Made by a program: the position numbers and the translations under genes
Assembly (NCBI GenBank): GCA_009746045.1
Contig: RPFO01001937.1
Coordinates: forward strand, 1-43,687
Reading direction: 5' to 3'
Length of the DNA stretch: 43,687 nt
Source of the DNA: Mesostigma viride
Lineage: Eukaryota; Streptophyta; Mesostigmatophyceae; Mesostigmatales; Mesostigmataceae
Notes under the pieces: model-generated
Told to the model about the DNA's origin: nothing
The model's input: the letters and a program-made list of their open reading frames with translations, nothing else
Database searches by the model: none
In this document: one piece after another, positions 1 to 10,404 of the stretch
Position numbering within the stretch: the stretch's first letter is position 1
How the letters are laid out: the number at the start of each line of letters is the position of its first letter

Positions 1-146
1 GCGGAACGGGGCGTGAGGTGCAGTGCCCCTGAAAAGAACAACCTACGCATTATTTAATACTAGCCGTGCAGATTCGGGATATTCTACCCCCGGTCTGTAC
101 GGTTAGCGTCTTACTAGCATCCACTAAACATAAGGGTTTAATGACG

Positions 147-943
147 TCAGTTAGCTAGGGATAAGGGAGGTTTTGCGACTAAAAGCCGCTCTGGCTGGTT
201 TTGTCGGCCTCTTTCTTTGCTCCCCACCCACCCACCCTTGTCTTGGTTGCCTCTAGGGCAACGTACTTCATGAAGGGCCTTGAACGGCGTGCCTCCGGGC
301 ATGTCAATTAGTGTCACATGCATGCTTCCACTTATTGTTTTAATGAAGATGCTGGTTTTTGTGGGAGCTACGTGGGACATGAAACAATGTTCTCTGACAT
401 CTTGATAAGCCTGCCAGAGAGCCTTGTTATTAATGGCTTGAACAAGCCTAATGGCATTGTTTCCATGGCCACAGGCATCATGCAAACTCTTAGCCAGAGT
501 CCTAAGATTAATACAATCATTAGGCTCAGGCTCTTCAGGACATGGACGGGCATCCACGTTCCTGGCAGAGCAAGAGTCCAAGTTTTTATTATCAATATAA
601 CAAGGATTATTGCTCTGAGGAGCTTGACTGTTAACAATATCAATGGGTGCTTGGCTACAAACAGGAGCTGCACCACATGTATTGTTCACAGATACGTTGC
701 TCACCTGGGCAACACCATGTGGCATCTGTCTACAACCAGGAGCAGATCCACATGTATTATTTACAGGAAGAGTTCCCTCTGGGGTACTCTTTTTATTCCA
801 GGCATGGATAGGAATGCCACAAACAGGGGCACTTTTACTGCTGCTCACTGGGGCAGCTTTACGGTCAGTAGGGGTTACTGCTGGAGCCCCTACCACCTGG
901 CAGGCCTCATCTGCCATGAGTCCACTCTCATCAGCATCCATAA
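147..943 (-). pseudogene. 3' part of a small gene split by the CACTA-like unit; function unknown
   Basis: A 264-codon minus-strand frame runs from 941 to its stop at 147. I do not recognise the family. It is rich in Cys, Asn, Pro and Ala and contains two spaced copies of a VNNTCG(S/A)AP motif, each followed shortly by another Cys (around residues 80-105), plus further APVC motifs. I see no membrane segment. The frame stays open to the CACTA end at 944. Across that unit, the sequence at 13585-13657 continues the same frame upstream to an ATG. The apparent internal ATG at 941 is therefore unlikely to be the original start. Removing one copy of a 3-bp duplication (TAA/TAT) gives an ORF of about 288 codons. 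Whether this was a host gene or part of an older mobile element is unknown. Confidence 0.5.
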
Positions 944-959
944 CACTAGGAGTTAATTT
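944..959 (+). repeat. Left terminal inverted repeat of the CACTA-like unit
   Basis: The 16 bases CACTAGGAGTTAATTT are an exact inverted match to 13569-13584. Sequence identity stops immediately inside. Confidence 0.85.
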
Positions 960-1470
960 TACGGGGCGTAAACGCCCCGGTTGAGGTTACCGGGGCGGTT
1001 ACTGGCCAGTAACCATGTACGTTTATGGTTACCGGCCAGGTTACCGGCCGGTAACCTTAAACGCGACAGACTAAATACCGGCCGGTAATGGTTACCGGGC
1101 GGTAATAGTTACCGGAACGTTTACTGGGCGGTAACTTTTACCGGAGCCGTAACCATGCCCGTAACCTATCTGGGTTACGGTCATGGTTACGGCCCAAGTA
1201 GAAGTTACCGGGCGGTAAACTGGCATGGTTACGGGACCAGTTCTGAGAACCGGGATGGGTTACCGGCATGGTTACGGGACCAGTTCTGATAACCGGGCCT
1301 GGCTACTGGCCTGGTTACGGGTCCGTCAACCGTCCCGTAACCTGCAGTAGTTACGGCCCAGTAGTTGACCCTGGCTACTGCGGTGGTTACGGGGCCGGTT
1401 ATGCCCCAGTAATAGTAGTAACCCATGCCTACAACGCAGCCTGTCCGGGTTATGGCCCCGAATTCTAAAA
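960..1470. repeat. Left subterminal repeats, GTTACCGG type
   Basis: About 500 bases packed with variants of GTTACCGG, its complement, and the palindrome GGTTACCGGCCGGTAACC. A short hairpin (GGGGCGT, two bases, ACGCCCC) lies just inside the TIR at 963-978. In CACTA elements such subterminal motifs bind transposase; that role is inferred here. Short open frames here are by-products of the repeat. Confidence 0.75.
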
Positions 1471-2189
1471 TGCATTGACCCCGGCTATGGTGAGTGGCTT
1501 GCATGATATGGTGCTTTTCAAGATGCATTTTTGAATTAGGCATTTCATTAAAATGTTTAAGAAGTCATTAATAATCAATTGCACGAATCACTTCCATCCG
1601 ATGTTGTCAACGTGGGCTTCATGATGAAATCGTGGAGATGACGCACATGAAGTTCACGGAACATCTTAGGTAATAAATTAAGCCGTTACGGCAGTAGAAC
1701 CTTGGCCGATGAGGGTGGCGTCTTGAAGCTGTTGTCACCCTCAAGTCCGCTCGGCCAGGGGTAATCGCCCATGTTGATTTGAAAGGTACCGCCGTCCATG
1801 TGGCGGCTCCGCTTTTGGTGCGAGTTGACCAACTTCCCGTCTTAATCATTCCGGATTGCCTGCAGTTCATTCCGCCTTTGTCCAAGTAAGACAGCAACTG
1901 TCACGCACTCATAAAAAACGCAAAATGCCCCGAATGCAGTTACGGCCATACGGTAGCGAGGAATAGCAGTTGAAATTTCTAGTACACAGGCAACTAGTAA
2001 GAAAAGGGACGATGCGTGCACCACCACCAATACGTACGTGCATCCCTCTCTTGAAAATGACAGCATCTTCCATGCCGTCCAAGAAAAACGCAACGTATTT
2101 AACATGAACCCGAATGCAGTTACGGTCGTAGACTAGTGAGGACTGGCAGCTGAAAGTTCTAGTTGATGGGCTGAGAATAAGGAAAAAAA
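1471..2189. other. Spacer without a recognisable gene
   Basis: The sequence has moderate GC and short overlapping frames on the minus strand (1619-2205) with no recognisable motif. Two partly similar segments (about 1915-2010 and 2100-2160, each with a GAATGCAGTTACGG block) suggest an imperfect local duplication. I see nothing else. Confidence 0.4.
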
Positions 2190-4270
2190 TGATGCGTGCA
2201 CTCACCTACCCTATTACGTCCCTCCCATGGCAAGGAACCAGCAAAACCACCCACATACCCTGTTGTGTCCCTCCCTTGACAAGGAACAAGCACGTGCACA
2301 TGCCCTACCCCACATGCATGCCTCCCTTGACAAGAATCGAACGGGCACGTGCACCCACCTACCCTATGTGCACCCCTCCTTTGACAAGGAACAAGCACGT
2401 GTACATGCCTACCCCACATGCATGCCTCCCTTGACAAGAATCGAACGAGCACGTGCACCCACCCACCCTGTGTGCACCCCTCCTTTGACAAGGAACAAGC
2501 ACATGAACTCACCTACACTACGCGCGTCCCTCCCTTGACAAGGAATAGGCACGTGCACATGCCTACCCCACATCCATGCCTCCCCTGACCAGTAACAAGC
2601 ACGTGCACCCACCTACCCTACGTGCATCCCTCCTGTGACACGGAACAAGCACGTGCACCCACCAACCCTATGTACGTGCCTCTTGACAAGCAACAAGCAC
2701 GTGCACCCACCTACCCTAAGTGCCCCCCTCCTTCGACAAGGAACACGCATGTGCACTCACCTACCGTACGTGAATCCCTCCCTTGGCAAGGACCAAGCAC
2801 GTGCACCCACCTACCCGATGTCCGCCCCTCCCTTGATAAGGTACAAGCATGCCCACCCACCTACCCTACCTGCATCCCTCCCTCGACATGGAACAACCAT
2901 GTGCACATTCCTACTCCACATGCCCCCCTCCTTTGACAAGGAACAAGCATGTGCACTCATCTACCGCACGTGCATCCCTCCCTTGACAAGGAACAAGCAA
3001 GCCCACCCACCTACCCTACCTGCATCCCTCCCTTGACATGAAACAAGCACGTGCACATGCCTACCCCACATGCATGCCTCCCTTGACAAGGAACGAGCAC
3101 GTGCACCCACCCACCCTATGTGCACCCCTCCTTTGACAAGGAACAAGCACATGAACTCACCTACACTACGTGCGTCCCTCCCTTGACAAGGAACAAGCAC
3201 GTGCACATGCCCCACCCCACATGCATGCCTCCCTTGACAAGAATCGAACGGGCACGTGCACCCACCTACCCTATGTGCACCCCTCCTTTGACAAGGAACA
3301 AGCACGTGCACATGCCTACCCCACATGCATGCCTCCCTTGACAAGAATCGAACGAGCACGTGCACCCACCCACCCTGTGTGCACCCCTCCTTTGACAAGG
3401 AACAAGCACATGAACTCACCTACACTACGCGCGTCCCTCCCTTGACAAGGAATAGGCACGTGCACATGCCTACCCCACATCCATGCCTCCCCTGACCAGT
3501 AACAAGCACGTGCACCCACCTACCCTACGTGCATCCCTCCTGTGACATGGAACAAGCATGTGCACATGCCTACCCCACATGCGTCCCTCCTTTGACATCG
3601 AACAAGCACGTGCACCCACTAACCCTATGTCCGCCCCTCCCTTGATAAGGTACAAGCATGCCCACCCACCTACCCTACCTGCATCCCTCCCTTGACATGG
3701 AACAACCATGTGCACATTCCTACTCCACATGCCCCCCTCCTTTGACAAGGAACAAGCATGTGCACTCATCTACCGTACGTGCATCCCTCCCTTGACAAGG
3801 AACAAGCAAGCCCACCCACCTACCCTACCTGCATCCCTCCCTTGACATGAAACAAGCACGTGCACATGCCTACCCCACATGCATGCCTCCCTTGACAAGG
3901 AACGAGCACGTGCACCCACCCACCCTGTGTGCACCCCTCCTTTGACAAGGAACAAGCACATGAACTCACCTACACTACGTGCGTCCCTCCCTTGACAAGG
4001 AATAAGCACGTGCACATGCCTACCCCACATCCATGCCTCCCCTGACCAGTAACAAGCACGTGCACTCACCTACCCTACGTATGTGCCTCTTGACAAGGAC
4101 CAAGCTCGTGCACCCACCTACCATACGTGAATCCCTCCCTTGACAAGGTACACGCATGCCCACCCACCTACCCTACGTGGGCCCCTCCCTTGATAAGGTA
4201 CAAGCATGACCAGCCACCCACCCCGCGAGCCTCCCTACTTTGACAAGGAACAAGCACGTGGGCCCGCTAG
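2190..4270. repeat. Minisatellite of about 50-54 bp units with higher-order duplication
   Basis: About 40 diverged units follow the pattern of CTCCCTTGACAAGGAACAAG, then CACGTGCAC, then an ACCTACCCTACGTGCATCC-like stretch. TTGACA recurs every 50-54 bases (for example 2276, 2328, 2381, 2431, 2485, 2535). A higher-order repeat is superimposed: 2409-2612 recurs at 3316-3519, an offset of 907 bases, almost unchanged. Another block near 2951 recurs near 3760. Most units carry the palindrome GCACGTGC. The open frames on both strands arise from the repeat and are not genes. Confidence 0.9.
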
Positions 4271-5287
4271 CATGGCAGCAAGGAAGACATTACACTAACA
4301 TGGCATGGCCAAAGCAAAAGAGACAGAGAAGTCAATGGAGAGAGAGCTCCTAAGAACTCCTAGTAAAATTGGCAACCATGGAGGGCAAAAAACGTTCAAC
4401 AACTTACGATGGGCATCGGCACATACAGAGAAGCCCAGGTGTGCCAGGTGTAAAATAAGCGAGATTGAAGTGTCGCCTACCTCGTGGGAGACTTTTTGTA
4501 TCTGGTAAACAATGAAAGCGAGTGGAAAGATGGACAACGTGAAAATAACATACAATCGACTGCAATGCATGCAAAGAGGACAGAATCAGTAATAAAGCGC
4601 GCTGCATTCAGGCAGCGCTGAGCAATTGAACGGTGAACAATTTAATCCGGAACGCATTGTCTACGCGACTCGATGCGACTAAACGTGGCATGCATACGCG
4701 GTCGCTGACTGAAGACATTGTGTACCTGGCTCAGCAAGGTGCGCTTGCAGCCGCTTTCTTAAATATGCCGCAGGCGCACGATGTAACGAATTGAAGTTTG
4801 CACGTAGTAACAAAGGCAAGAAAAGCGGTGTAGCTGGCTACCGACTACGCCATAGTAAGCTGTATCGGAGTTGGCGCTGCCGATGGCTGGAAACGGATGA
4901 CCGAATCATGCTAAACTGGGGCTCCAAAAGGGCTTGTCATGCATCCTAGTGCGCCTTTTGCTTTTTTTTCTTCAAGCATCGTGATCATGCGGGTTTAGGG
5001 GGGCGCTTATTCTTTCACCACTATCAGTCGGCTGGACTGCAATCGGCATAGCCAGCGCAAGGTGATGCAAGGGCAGGCAAACTTTACCAGCTCGTTCAAG
5101 GCTCGTTGATGAAATTCAAACATCTAGGCGGCGCGTCTGCAACGGCTCATCGCAATTCGAATCGCAAGCAGAACCCTCGTTACACGTGGCGCATGCAGAG
5201 ATCTGCTTCGGGCGGCTTGGCGTATCTCACTGCGTCGTGACTCGAGTACCTAGATAGTCAGCCTAGTTGGTACTCTGGGGGCCTCGA
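4271..5287. other. Unique-looking spacer, no gene seen
   Basis: Mixed-composition DNA with only short frames, the longest about 90 codons near 4295-4570. No protein motif, RNA gene or repeat was recognised. Confidence 0.4.
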
Positions 5288-5885
5288 GTTCGGCAGTCCC
5301 CTATTCGGAAATCCCGGATCATATGTACTCCACACTATGTACTCTTGGAGTACATAGTGTGCCACCCTATGTACTCTTGGAGTACATAGTGTGGAGTACA
5401 TAGTCACTCCTTCCTAAGTAATACGGGCGTGTCTCACCGCGTCGGCAGTCCCCTAATCGGAAATCCCGGATCATATGTACTCCACACTATGTACTCTTGG
5501 AGTACATAGTGTGCCACCCTATGTACTCTTGGAGTACATAGTGTGGAGTACATAGTCACTCCTTCCTATGTAATACGGGCGTGTCTCACCGCGTCGGCAG
5601 TCCCCTATTCGGAAATCCCGGATCATATGTACTCCGGACTATGTACTCTTGGAGTACATAGTGTGCCACCCTATGTACTCTTGGAGTACATAGTGTGGAG
5701 TACATAGTCACTCCTTCCTATGTAATACGGGCGTGTCTCACCGCGTCGGCAGTCCCCTATTCGGAAATCCCGGATCATATGTACTCCGGACTATGTACTC
5801 TTGGAGTACATAGTGTGCCACCCTATGTACTCTTGGAGTACATAGGGTGGAGTACATAGTTACACCTTCCTATGTAATACGGGGG
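5288..5885. repeat. 152-bp tandem satellite, four units, each with nested palindromes
   Basis: The block starting GGCAGTCCCCTA recurs at 5292, 5444, 5596 and 5748, an exact 152-base period. Each unit contains TATGTACTCCACACTATGT, then two copies of ATGTACTCTTGGAGTACAT, then the inverted counterpart ending in GTGTGGAGTACATA. Each 19-base core is a hairpin, and the two cores are themselves framed by longer inverted arms, so one unit can fold into a cross of nested stems. The units are almost identical, which points to recent amplification or gene conversion. Confidence 0.9.
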
Positions 5886-6030
5886 TGTAATCATATGTAA
5901 TCATGTGTAATCATCGGTAAAAATCGGTAATCATTTGTCCTTTTTTGGTAATCATGTACGTGTAATCATGTGTAATCATGTGTAATCATCGGTAAAAATC
6001 GGTAATCATTTGTCCTTTTTTGGTAATCAT
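5884..6030. repeat. Short AT-rich direct repeat with GTAATCAT motif
   Basis: A block containing GTGTAATCATCGGTAAAAAT, then CGGTAATCATTTGTCC and a T run, occurs twice, with extra GTAATCAT copies around it. It directly follows the palindromic satellite. Function unknown. Confidence 0.75.
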
Positions 6031-6177
6031 TTCGGTCAGGGTCACGTGTGCTTGTCTGCATGATCTATCGTCCAGACAAGCTGCACTGCCCCTAAGACCC
6101 TAACTTACACAAGATGATGGAGTAGTTTGGTGTTGAAAGGGAAGGTCGAAAGCCTGCGCTTAATGCACCACCCGTAA

Positions 6178-7377
6178 TTACGAGCGAAAGTACAGCCACC
6201 ATGGAAAATCCCGTTGACATCGCGCAAAAACAGGCCAAGAGAAAGCGGCAAGTGGCCGAAGCGGCCCGCCGGTGGAGGTTGAAAAAGAGGGGGAAGAAGA
6301 GGGGGACGACTCAATGCATACGTAGTCAGGCGATGGAGGGTGGCAACGCCGCTCCCCCTGGACGATGGTGCTGTTCCACACCGCGCTCCTCGCCTTCAGT
6401 TGAGCCGGCGTGTAGTTCTCGTCGAGGCTGAAGTCGCCGGGCTGGAGCAGACGACGTGCTCCCAGCACGAGGCGTTTGTCGTGCATGGAGGCCATGGTGA
6501 CGACGACCAGGCCCGGAGGGCCTGGCAGCCGAATGGCTCGTTCAATGACAACACGGTTCTGGAGCTGCATCTTCCCCAGAAACGCTGGGCCGCGCAGCTC
6601 CTCGGCAAGTGAGTGCGCTGTCTCATGTGCTGCCGCGCCTGTCTGGAAGCCTTTGATTACCATATTGCGCTGGCGTTGCTGCACTGCATTCTGGGTGACC
6701 GCAGCGGTAGCTGCAGACTTGGCCGCCTGTTGAACGATGGTGGTCAACTGCTTGCCGGTGACGTCGGCAAACGTGGTAGTTTTGGCGGGGGCTGCCATGG
6801 CTTTCTTCAGCTCCAGCAATTGTGCCGTCGCAGCTGCAGACGCCTCCGTCAGGACCTTAATGTCGCCCTGCACGGTCGTAAAAGACTGTGCGACGTCCTG
6901 CAGCTGCACGTTAACATCGGTCGCGGGGGCTGGCCTGGCGATGGTCGTCGCCGGCAGCTCGACAAGTTCAGGGCAGCACGAAATAAGACAGGCAAGCCGA
7001 CGCTGGCGCTCATCCCAATGAGGCCATTCATCCGAAGCAGCCTCCATAACCTGGCCGCTCTTAGGGTGGCGAATCGGGGCGTCGTTGTCGTTGCGGAGCT
7101 TCAGCACGCTTGTCACAGCGGCGTCATTGTAGGCGAGTAAGGTATCGATGTCTGCCAGGCTCAAACGCTGGCCTGGCATGTAGAATGAGGAAGAAATGGC
7201 GTCCGGCAAGGAGGTTTCAGCAGCTATCGGAGTTGCTTCCGAAGTTGCTTCCGAAGTCTTGGATCGCTTGTTAGCGGCGTTCTTGGCGACGACAATGTCG
7301 TGGGCGATTTTGTTTGCAGCAATCTGGGCATCAATAGAATCGGCGGCAAGAGCTGAAGACGATGCGGGGACCTCCAT
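6178..7377 (-). CDS. L1 ORF1-like RNA-binding protein, copy A
   Basis: A frame of about 399 codons starts at an ATG at 7377; a GTG at 7395 in the same frame is not a likely start. The N-terminal third is Ala/Ser-rich. The middle (residues about 150-250) is an Ala/Gln-rich, probably helical stretch compatible with a coiled coil. Residues about 240-345 read NMVIKGFQ, then an acidic helix, then VVIERAIRLPG, PGLVVVTM, and FSLDENYTPAQL followed by RSAVW. This order matches the RRM plus C-terminal domain of LINE-1 ORF1 proteins (Transposase_22 type), which coat element RNA. The last ~50 residues are Ser/Pro-rich and may be out of frame. No endonuclease or RT follows. Confidence 0.6.
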   Translation of the reverse strand: MEVPASSSALAADSIDAQIAANKIAHDIVVAKNAANKRSKTSEATSEATPIAAETSLPDAISSSFYMPGQRLSLADIDTLLAYNDAAVTSVLKLRNDNDAPIRHPKSGQVMEAASDEWPHWDERQRRLACLISCCPELVELPATTIARPAPATDVNVQLQDVAQSFTTVQGDIKVLTEASAAATAQLLELKKAMAAPAKTTTFADVTGKQLTTIVQQAAKSAATAAVTQNAVQQRQRNMVIKGFQTGAAAHETAHSLAEELRGPAFLGKMQLQNRVVIERAIRLPGPPGLVVVTMASMHDKRLVLGARRLLQPGDFSLDENYTPAQLKARSAVWNSTIVQGERRCHPPSPDYVCIESSPSSSPSFSTSTGGPLRPLAAFSWPVFARCQRDFPWWLYFRS

Positions 7378-7590
7378 AGCTACGTTTAATAGCACCTAGA
7401 CGAGGGCAGGGGGCGCAGGCACACTGATCACATGCGTGGTGCCGCCATAATGTGCAGAAAAATAGCGAGATCTGCTGGGCAGGCCGCTGGCGATAACTTG
7501 CGAAATCCTGGGCAATGGCTGCCAAAAATTAGATCGGCGTGTTCGTCATCAAAAGGCGAGTCTATTGCAATTTACCCGACCAAATTTCAT
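6178..7590 (-). mobile_element. ORF1-only LINE-like unit A
   Basis: The leader upstream of the ORF (about 7520-7590) aligns with the leader of unit B (about 9755-9830); both contain a GCGTCAT/TCGTCAT core followed by an AAAAGRCG-like block. The unit therefore belongs to the same family. Its 5' end touches the (GGGA)n tract. No B-type 3' tail was found downstream, so the 3' boundary is uncertain and the unit may be truncated. Confidence 0.45.
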
Positions 7591-7598
7591 CATGGATG

Positions 7599-7895
7599 GA
7601 GGGAGGGAGGGAGGGAGGGAGGGAGGGAGGGAGGGAGGGAGGGAGGGAGGGAGGGAGGGAGGGAGGGAGGGAGGGAGGGAGGAGGGAGGGAGGGAGGGAG
7701 GGAGGGAGGGAGGGAGGGAGGGAGGGAGGGAGGGAGGGAGGGAGGGAGGGGAGGGAGGGAGGGAGGAGGGAGGGAGGAGGGAGGAGGGAGGGAGGGAGGG
7801 AGGGAGGGAGGGAGGGAGGGAGGGAGGGAGGGAGGGAGGAGGGAGGGAGGGGGGAGGGAGGGAGGGAGGGAGGGAGGGAGGGAGGGAGGGAGGGA
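7599..7895. repeat. (GGGA)n microsatellite, about 300 bp
   Basis: Almost pure GGGA repeats with scattered GGA and GGGGA interruptions run into GGAT repeats and then ATTA repeats at 7894-7919. It lies between the 3' tail of unit B and the 5' leader of unit A. It probably expanded from a retroposon tail. Confidence 0.95.
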
Positions 7896-7904
7896 TGGAT
7901 GGAT

Positions 7905-9885
7905 TAATTAATTAATTAGGAACATAACTCCGTTGGGAGTATATGTAGCACATAGCCCTGAGAAGGGGCATATGGGCCTATAATACATTCTAAGCTACTT
8001 CCTGCAAGGGTGGGAATGTAAACAACACTTGCTCTAGGTGCACCAGGGCACCCGCACCCTCATGGTCTATCACGCTATGCCCGGGTAAGGGGGGAGCATG
8101 CCTGTGAGGGGGAAGATCATCATGGCTATACAAGAGCTATGGCATGGCTTCTCAGCAGAGAGTGACTCCCTGCATGGGCACAACATTACTAAATAAGGCT
8201 ATGCATCGTCTGGAGTGTGGCACATCATAGGCACACATGTACATGATTAAATAAAGCGCGGGGCTTAGCTGGGATAGTGCCTCTAGGAGGCGTACATGTA
8301 CATGGCCACGGTCTATCTATTCTGCACTACTACTGCTGTATTCCCCTAAGCTGGGGCGTCTGGAGTCGCTGGGGCCGCGGGGGGGGGGGGGTCGCCTGCC
8401 AGGGCTTGTGGCCGACGTAGATGGCCGCCCCCTTCCAGTACACCGGCTGCCCCGCCTTGGTCTGCCGGAGCTGGAGGTAGGTCGGCCATAGCTCCCGTCG
8501 CCGTTGTTGCTGCGCCAGGGTCAAGTCGTCATCAAGGGTGAAGAGAGTCTTCTCGAGCCGCTTGCGGCGTCTGAGAAAAGAAATCTTGTCCGCCGGGGTC
8601 TTAAAGGTGAGGAGGAGCGGGGGCGGCCCTGCCTTACCCCGCGCGCGGGGAAGGCGGTGGGCAGCCAGCTCTATCTCACCGTTAAGGCCCATGCGACTAA
8701 GGATTTCTCTCTCAAACGCACGCAAAAGCTTCTCGGAATTCTCACCTTCCTCCATCTTGAAGTTCTTGACAATGACGTTGAGGCTGCGCTTGGCGAGCTC
8801 GGCCTCCTCGCGGAGGTCAAGCGTCTGCCGTTGAAGCTGGGCTGCGACGGCGGAGGTGGTGGAGGTGGTATGTTGCTTAAGCATGTCCGCCCAGGTGGTG
8901 ATGGGAGGAGCATCGCCGGCCAGGCCAGCCGAGGCTGGCTTGGCGGCAATGTCCTTCACCGCCTGGGCGGTGAGGCCTGCGGTATTCTGCAGAACCTCGA
9001 TAGCAATGGCGTTGTCCTTAAGACGCTGGTCGATGTCACGGAGCTGGGCGGTGATGGCGTCGGAGGTGGAGGTTGTGGCGGTGGAGGAGGCGAGGAGGGT
9101 GGAGGTGGCGGTGGAGATGGTGGAGGTGGCGGTGGAGAGGAGGGGGAGCTCGGCAGCCAACGTGCTGCCCATGACCGCCACATCTGCTGCGATGGGGGCC
9201 ACGTGCTGCTCGAGGGCCTCCTTGAGGAGTGAGCGGATGGAGGATTCGGTTAAGGTGGTGGTGAGGGGCTTTGGGGGCCAAAGCTCCTCGAGGGAGCGGC
9301 CGAGGAGGGAGAAAAGGACGCGAATCTGAAGGTGGGGGCGGCGGCATTTGAGGATTTGGTCGAAGTTGTGGGTGCGTCTCTGGAAAGCATCGGTGAGGCG
9401 GCCCTGATGGAAGAGTTGCTTGCACATCTCGAGAAGCGAGGCATACGATCCGAAAAACACGTAGCTCAGGATCTTGTCGGGGTTGAGCTTGTCAAAAAAG
9501 CCGGGCTGGCTGGCGTCAAAGTCGAACTCCTCCCAGGTCGGCTCGGCAGGGCGACTGCGCTTGGGTTCAGGCGACGCTGCTGGCGAGGCGGCCAGCGGGG
9601 GCTGGGCGACCACTAGAGCTTGGCTAGTGGCGCCGCTGCCTTCTGGACCGGTTGGCGAAGCTGCAGCCGGGGCTGCAGACGTATTTTCATTGCTAAGCGC
9701 AGCCGCCAGGCTGCGTTGCGTCGAGAGGCGTTTGCTCATCGTATATTGCGTAATAGCTTCGGAGAATTATATCAGCATGTGCGTCATAAAAAGACGCGTC
9801 GATTGTGATATTCACGGCTAAATTCGGTGCTCAAACGTGAAAGTTATGAGCTCCGCCGTCAGCCATGGCTACCTCGTGGCTCGTG
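7905..9885 (-). mobile_element. ORF1-only LINE-like unit B, about 2 kb, apparently complete
   Basis: Reading on the minus strand, the unit begins after a CATC repeat near 9885. It has a leader shared with unit A, one ORF (9739-8330), a 3' untranslated region and a TAAT repeat tail at about 7905-7919. The last ~165 bases (7910-8075) align closely with 10435-10585, which ends in the same ATTA tail. A shared 3' end with a tetranucleotide tail is typical of non-LTR elements. No RT or endonuclease lies between ORF and tail, so the unit would depend on another element. Confidence 0.6.
8330..9739 (-). CDS. L1 ORF1-like RNA-binding protein, copy B
   Basis: The intact 469-codon frame starts at an ATG at 9739. 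It has an Ala/Pro-rich N-terminus, a region at residues about 70-160 (EFDFDASQPGFFDKLNP onward) of unknown fold, and a long Ser/Thr/Ala-rich helical stretch at about 165-300 suited to coiled-coil trimerisation. An RRM-like block at about 320-400 contains SLNVIVKNFKMEEGE, ELAAHRLPR, PPPLLLTFKTPADK and LFTLDDDLTLAQQQRRREL. This is the arrangement of LINE-1 ORF1p: RRM, then a basic C-terminal domain. It differs strongly from copy A outside the RRM. The intact frame contrasts with the decayed frames around it and suggests recent activity or selection. Identification rests on motif order, not on a search. Confidence 0.65.
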   Translation of the reverse strand: MSKRLSTQRSLAAALSNENTSAAPAAASPTGPEGSGATSQALVVAQPPLAASPAASPEPKRSRPAEPTWEEFDFDASQPGFFDKLNPDKILSYVFFGSYASLLEMCKQLFHQGRLTDAFQRRTHNFDQILKCRRPHLQIRVLFSLLGRSLEELWPPKPLTTTLTESSIRSLLKEALEQHVAPIAADVAVMGSTLAAELPLLSTATSTISTATSTLLASSTATTSTSDAITAQLRDIDQRLKDNAIAIEVLQNTAGLTAQAVKDIAAKPASAGLAGDAPPITTWADMLKQHTTSTTSAVAAQLQRQTLDLREEAELAKRSLNVIVKNFKMEEGENSEKLLRAFEREILSRMGLNGEIELAAHRLPRARGKAGPPPLLLTFKTPADKISFLRRRKRLEKTLFTLDDDLTLAQQQRRRELWPTYLQLRQTKAGQPVYWKGAAIYVGHKPWQATPPPPRPQRLQTPQLRGIQQ

Positions 9886-10404
9886 GTGATGGATGGATGG
9901 ATGTTCTTAATTAATTAATTAATTAATTAATGGTCAAATTAAAGGCAATCATGGTAGATGAAGCGAGACAAATCATGCCTGGACGCATGGCGATGTAAGA
10001 GCCCCCCCTCCCCCACGCCAGGAGGAAGGGTGCGTGACTGAGTAGAGTAGTTAGGATTTTGTATTAAGAGAGACAACTTTGTATATTATCAAGGAGACAA
10101 CTTGGTATATAAGATTAGAGTGAGATCAGCTAGTCTTCGCGGCTCAGTTCTAATGCACCCACCCCCATCAGTCCATGGAATACGTGCTCCTGCTCCAGAT
10201 CCTTAATTAAGGCCAAAATGAGTCCCTTCCAAACAACGTTTGCACTTAGATAGTTAGACGAATTATGCCCGACGAAGCTGGAACTTAACAGCCACAATGA
10301 ATTACGGTTGTTCAGACCTTGTACAACGCCTCAGGGCATTTGGAGCCCTGAATGGTAACAAATGCTAACAAGGTAGTGTTGCTATCAATAATGATTTTAA
10401 AAAT
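9886..10404. other. Spacer with a TTAA-repeat tail, possible further LINE-like 3' end
   Basis: A TTAA/ATTA microsatellite at 9904-9930 adjoins a GATG repeat (9888-9903), the same tail-plus-tetranucleotide pattern as at 7894-7919. On the minus strand it could be the tail of another truncated copy. The rest has no recognisable gene. Confidence 0.35.

Noticed and set aside
2159-4069. Repetitive His/Thr/Pro or Cys/Gly/Val proteins on both strands
   Set aside because: They are by-products of the 50-54 bp minisatellite; no codon bias or start context supports them.
2190-4270. CRISPR-like array
   Set aside because: Units are diverged tandem copies with no unique spacers; the setting is eukaryotic.
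7599-7915. Three long plus-strand frames of Gly/Arg/Glu repeats
   Set aside because: They are translations of the (GGGA)n microsatellite and open in all frames.
8504-9329. Plus-strand frames opposite the ORF1-like gene B
   Set aside because: Gly/Val-rich shadow frames; the minus strand carries the coherent protein.
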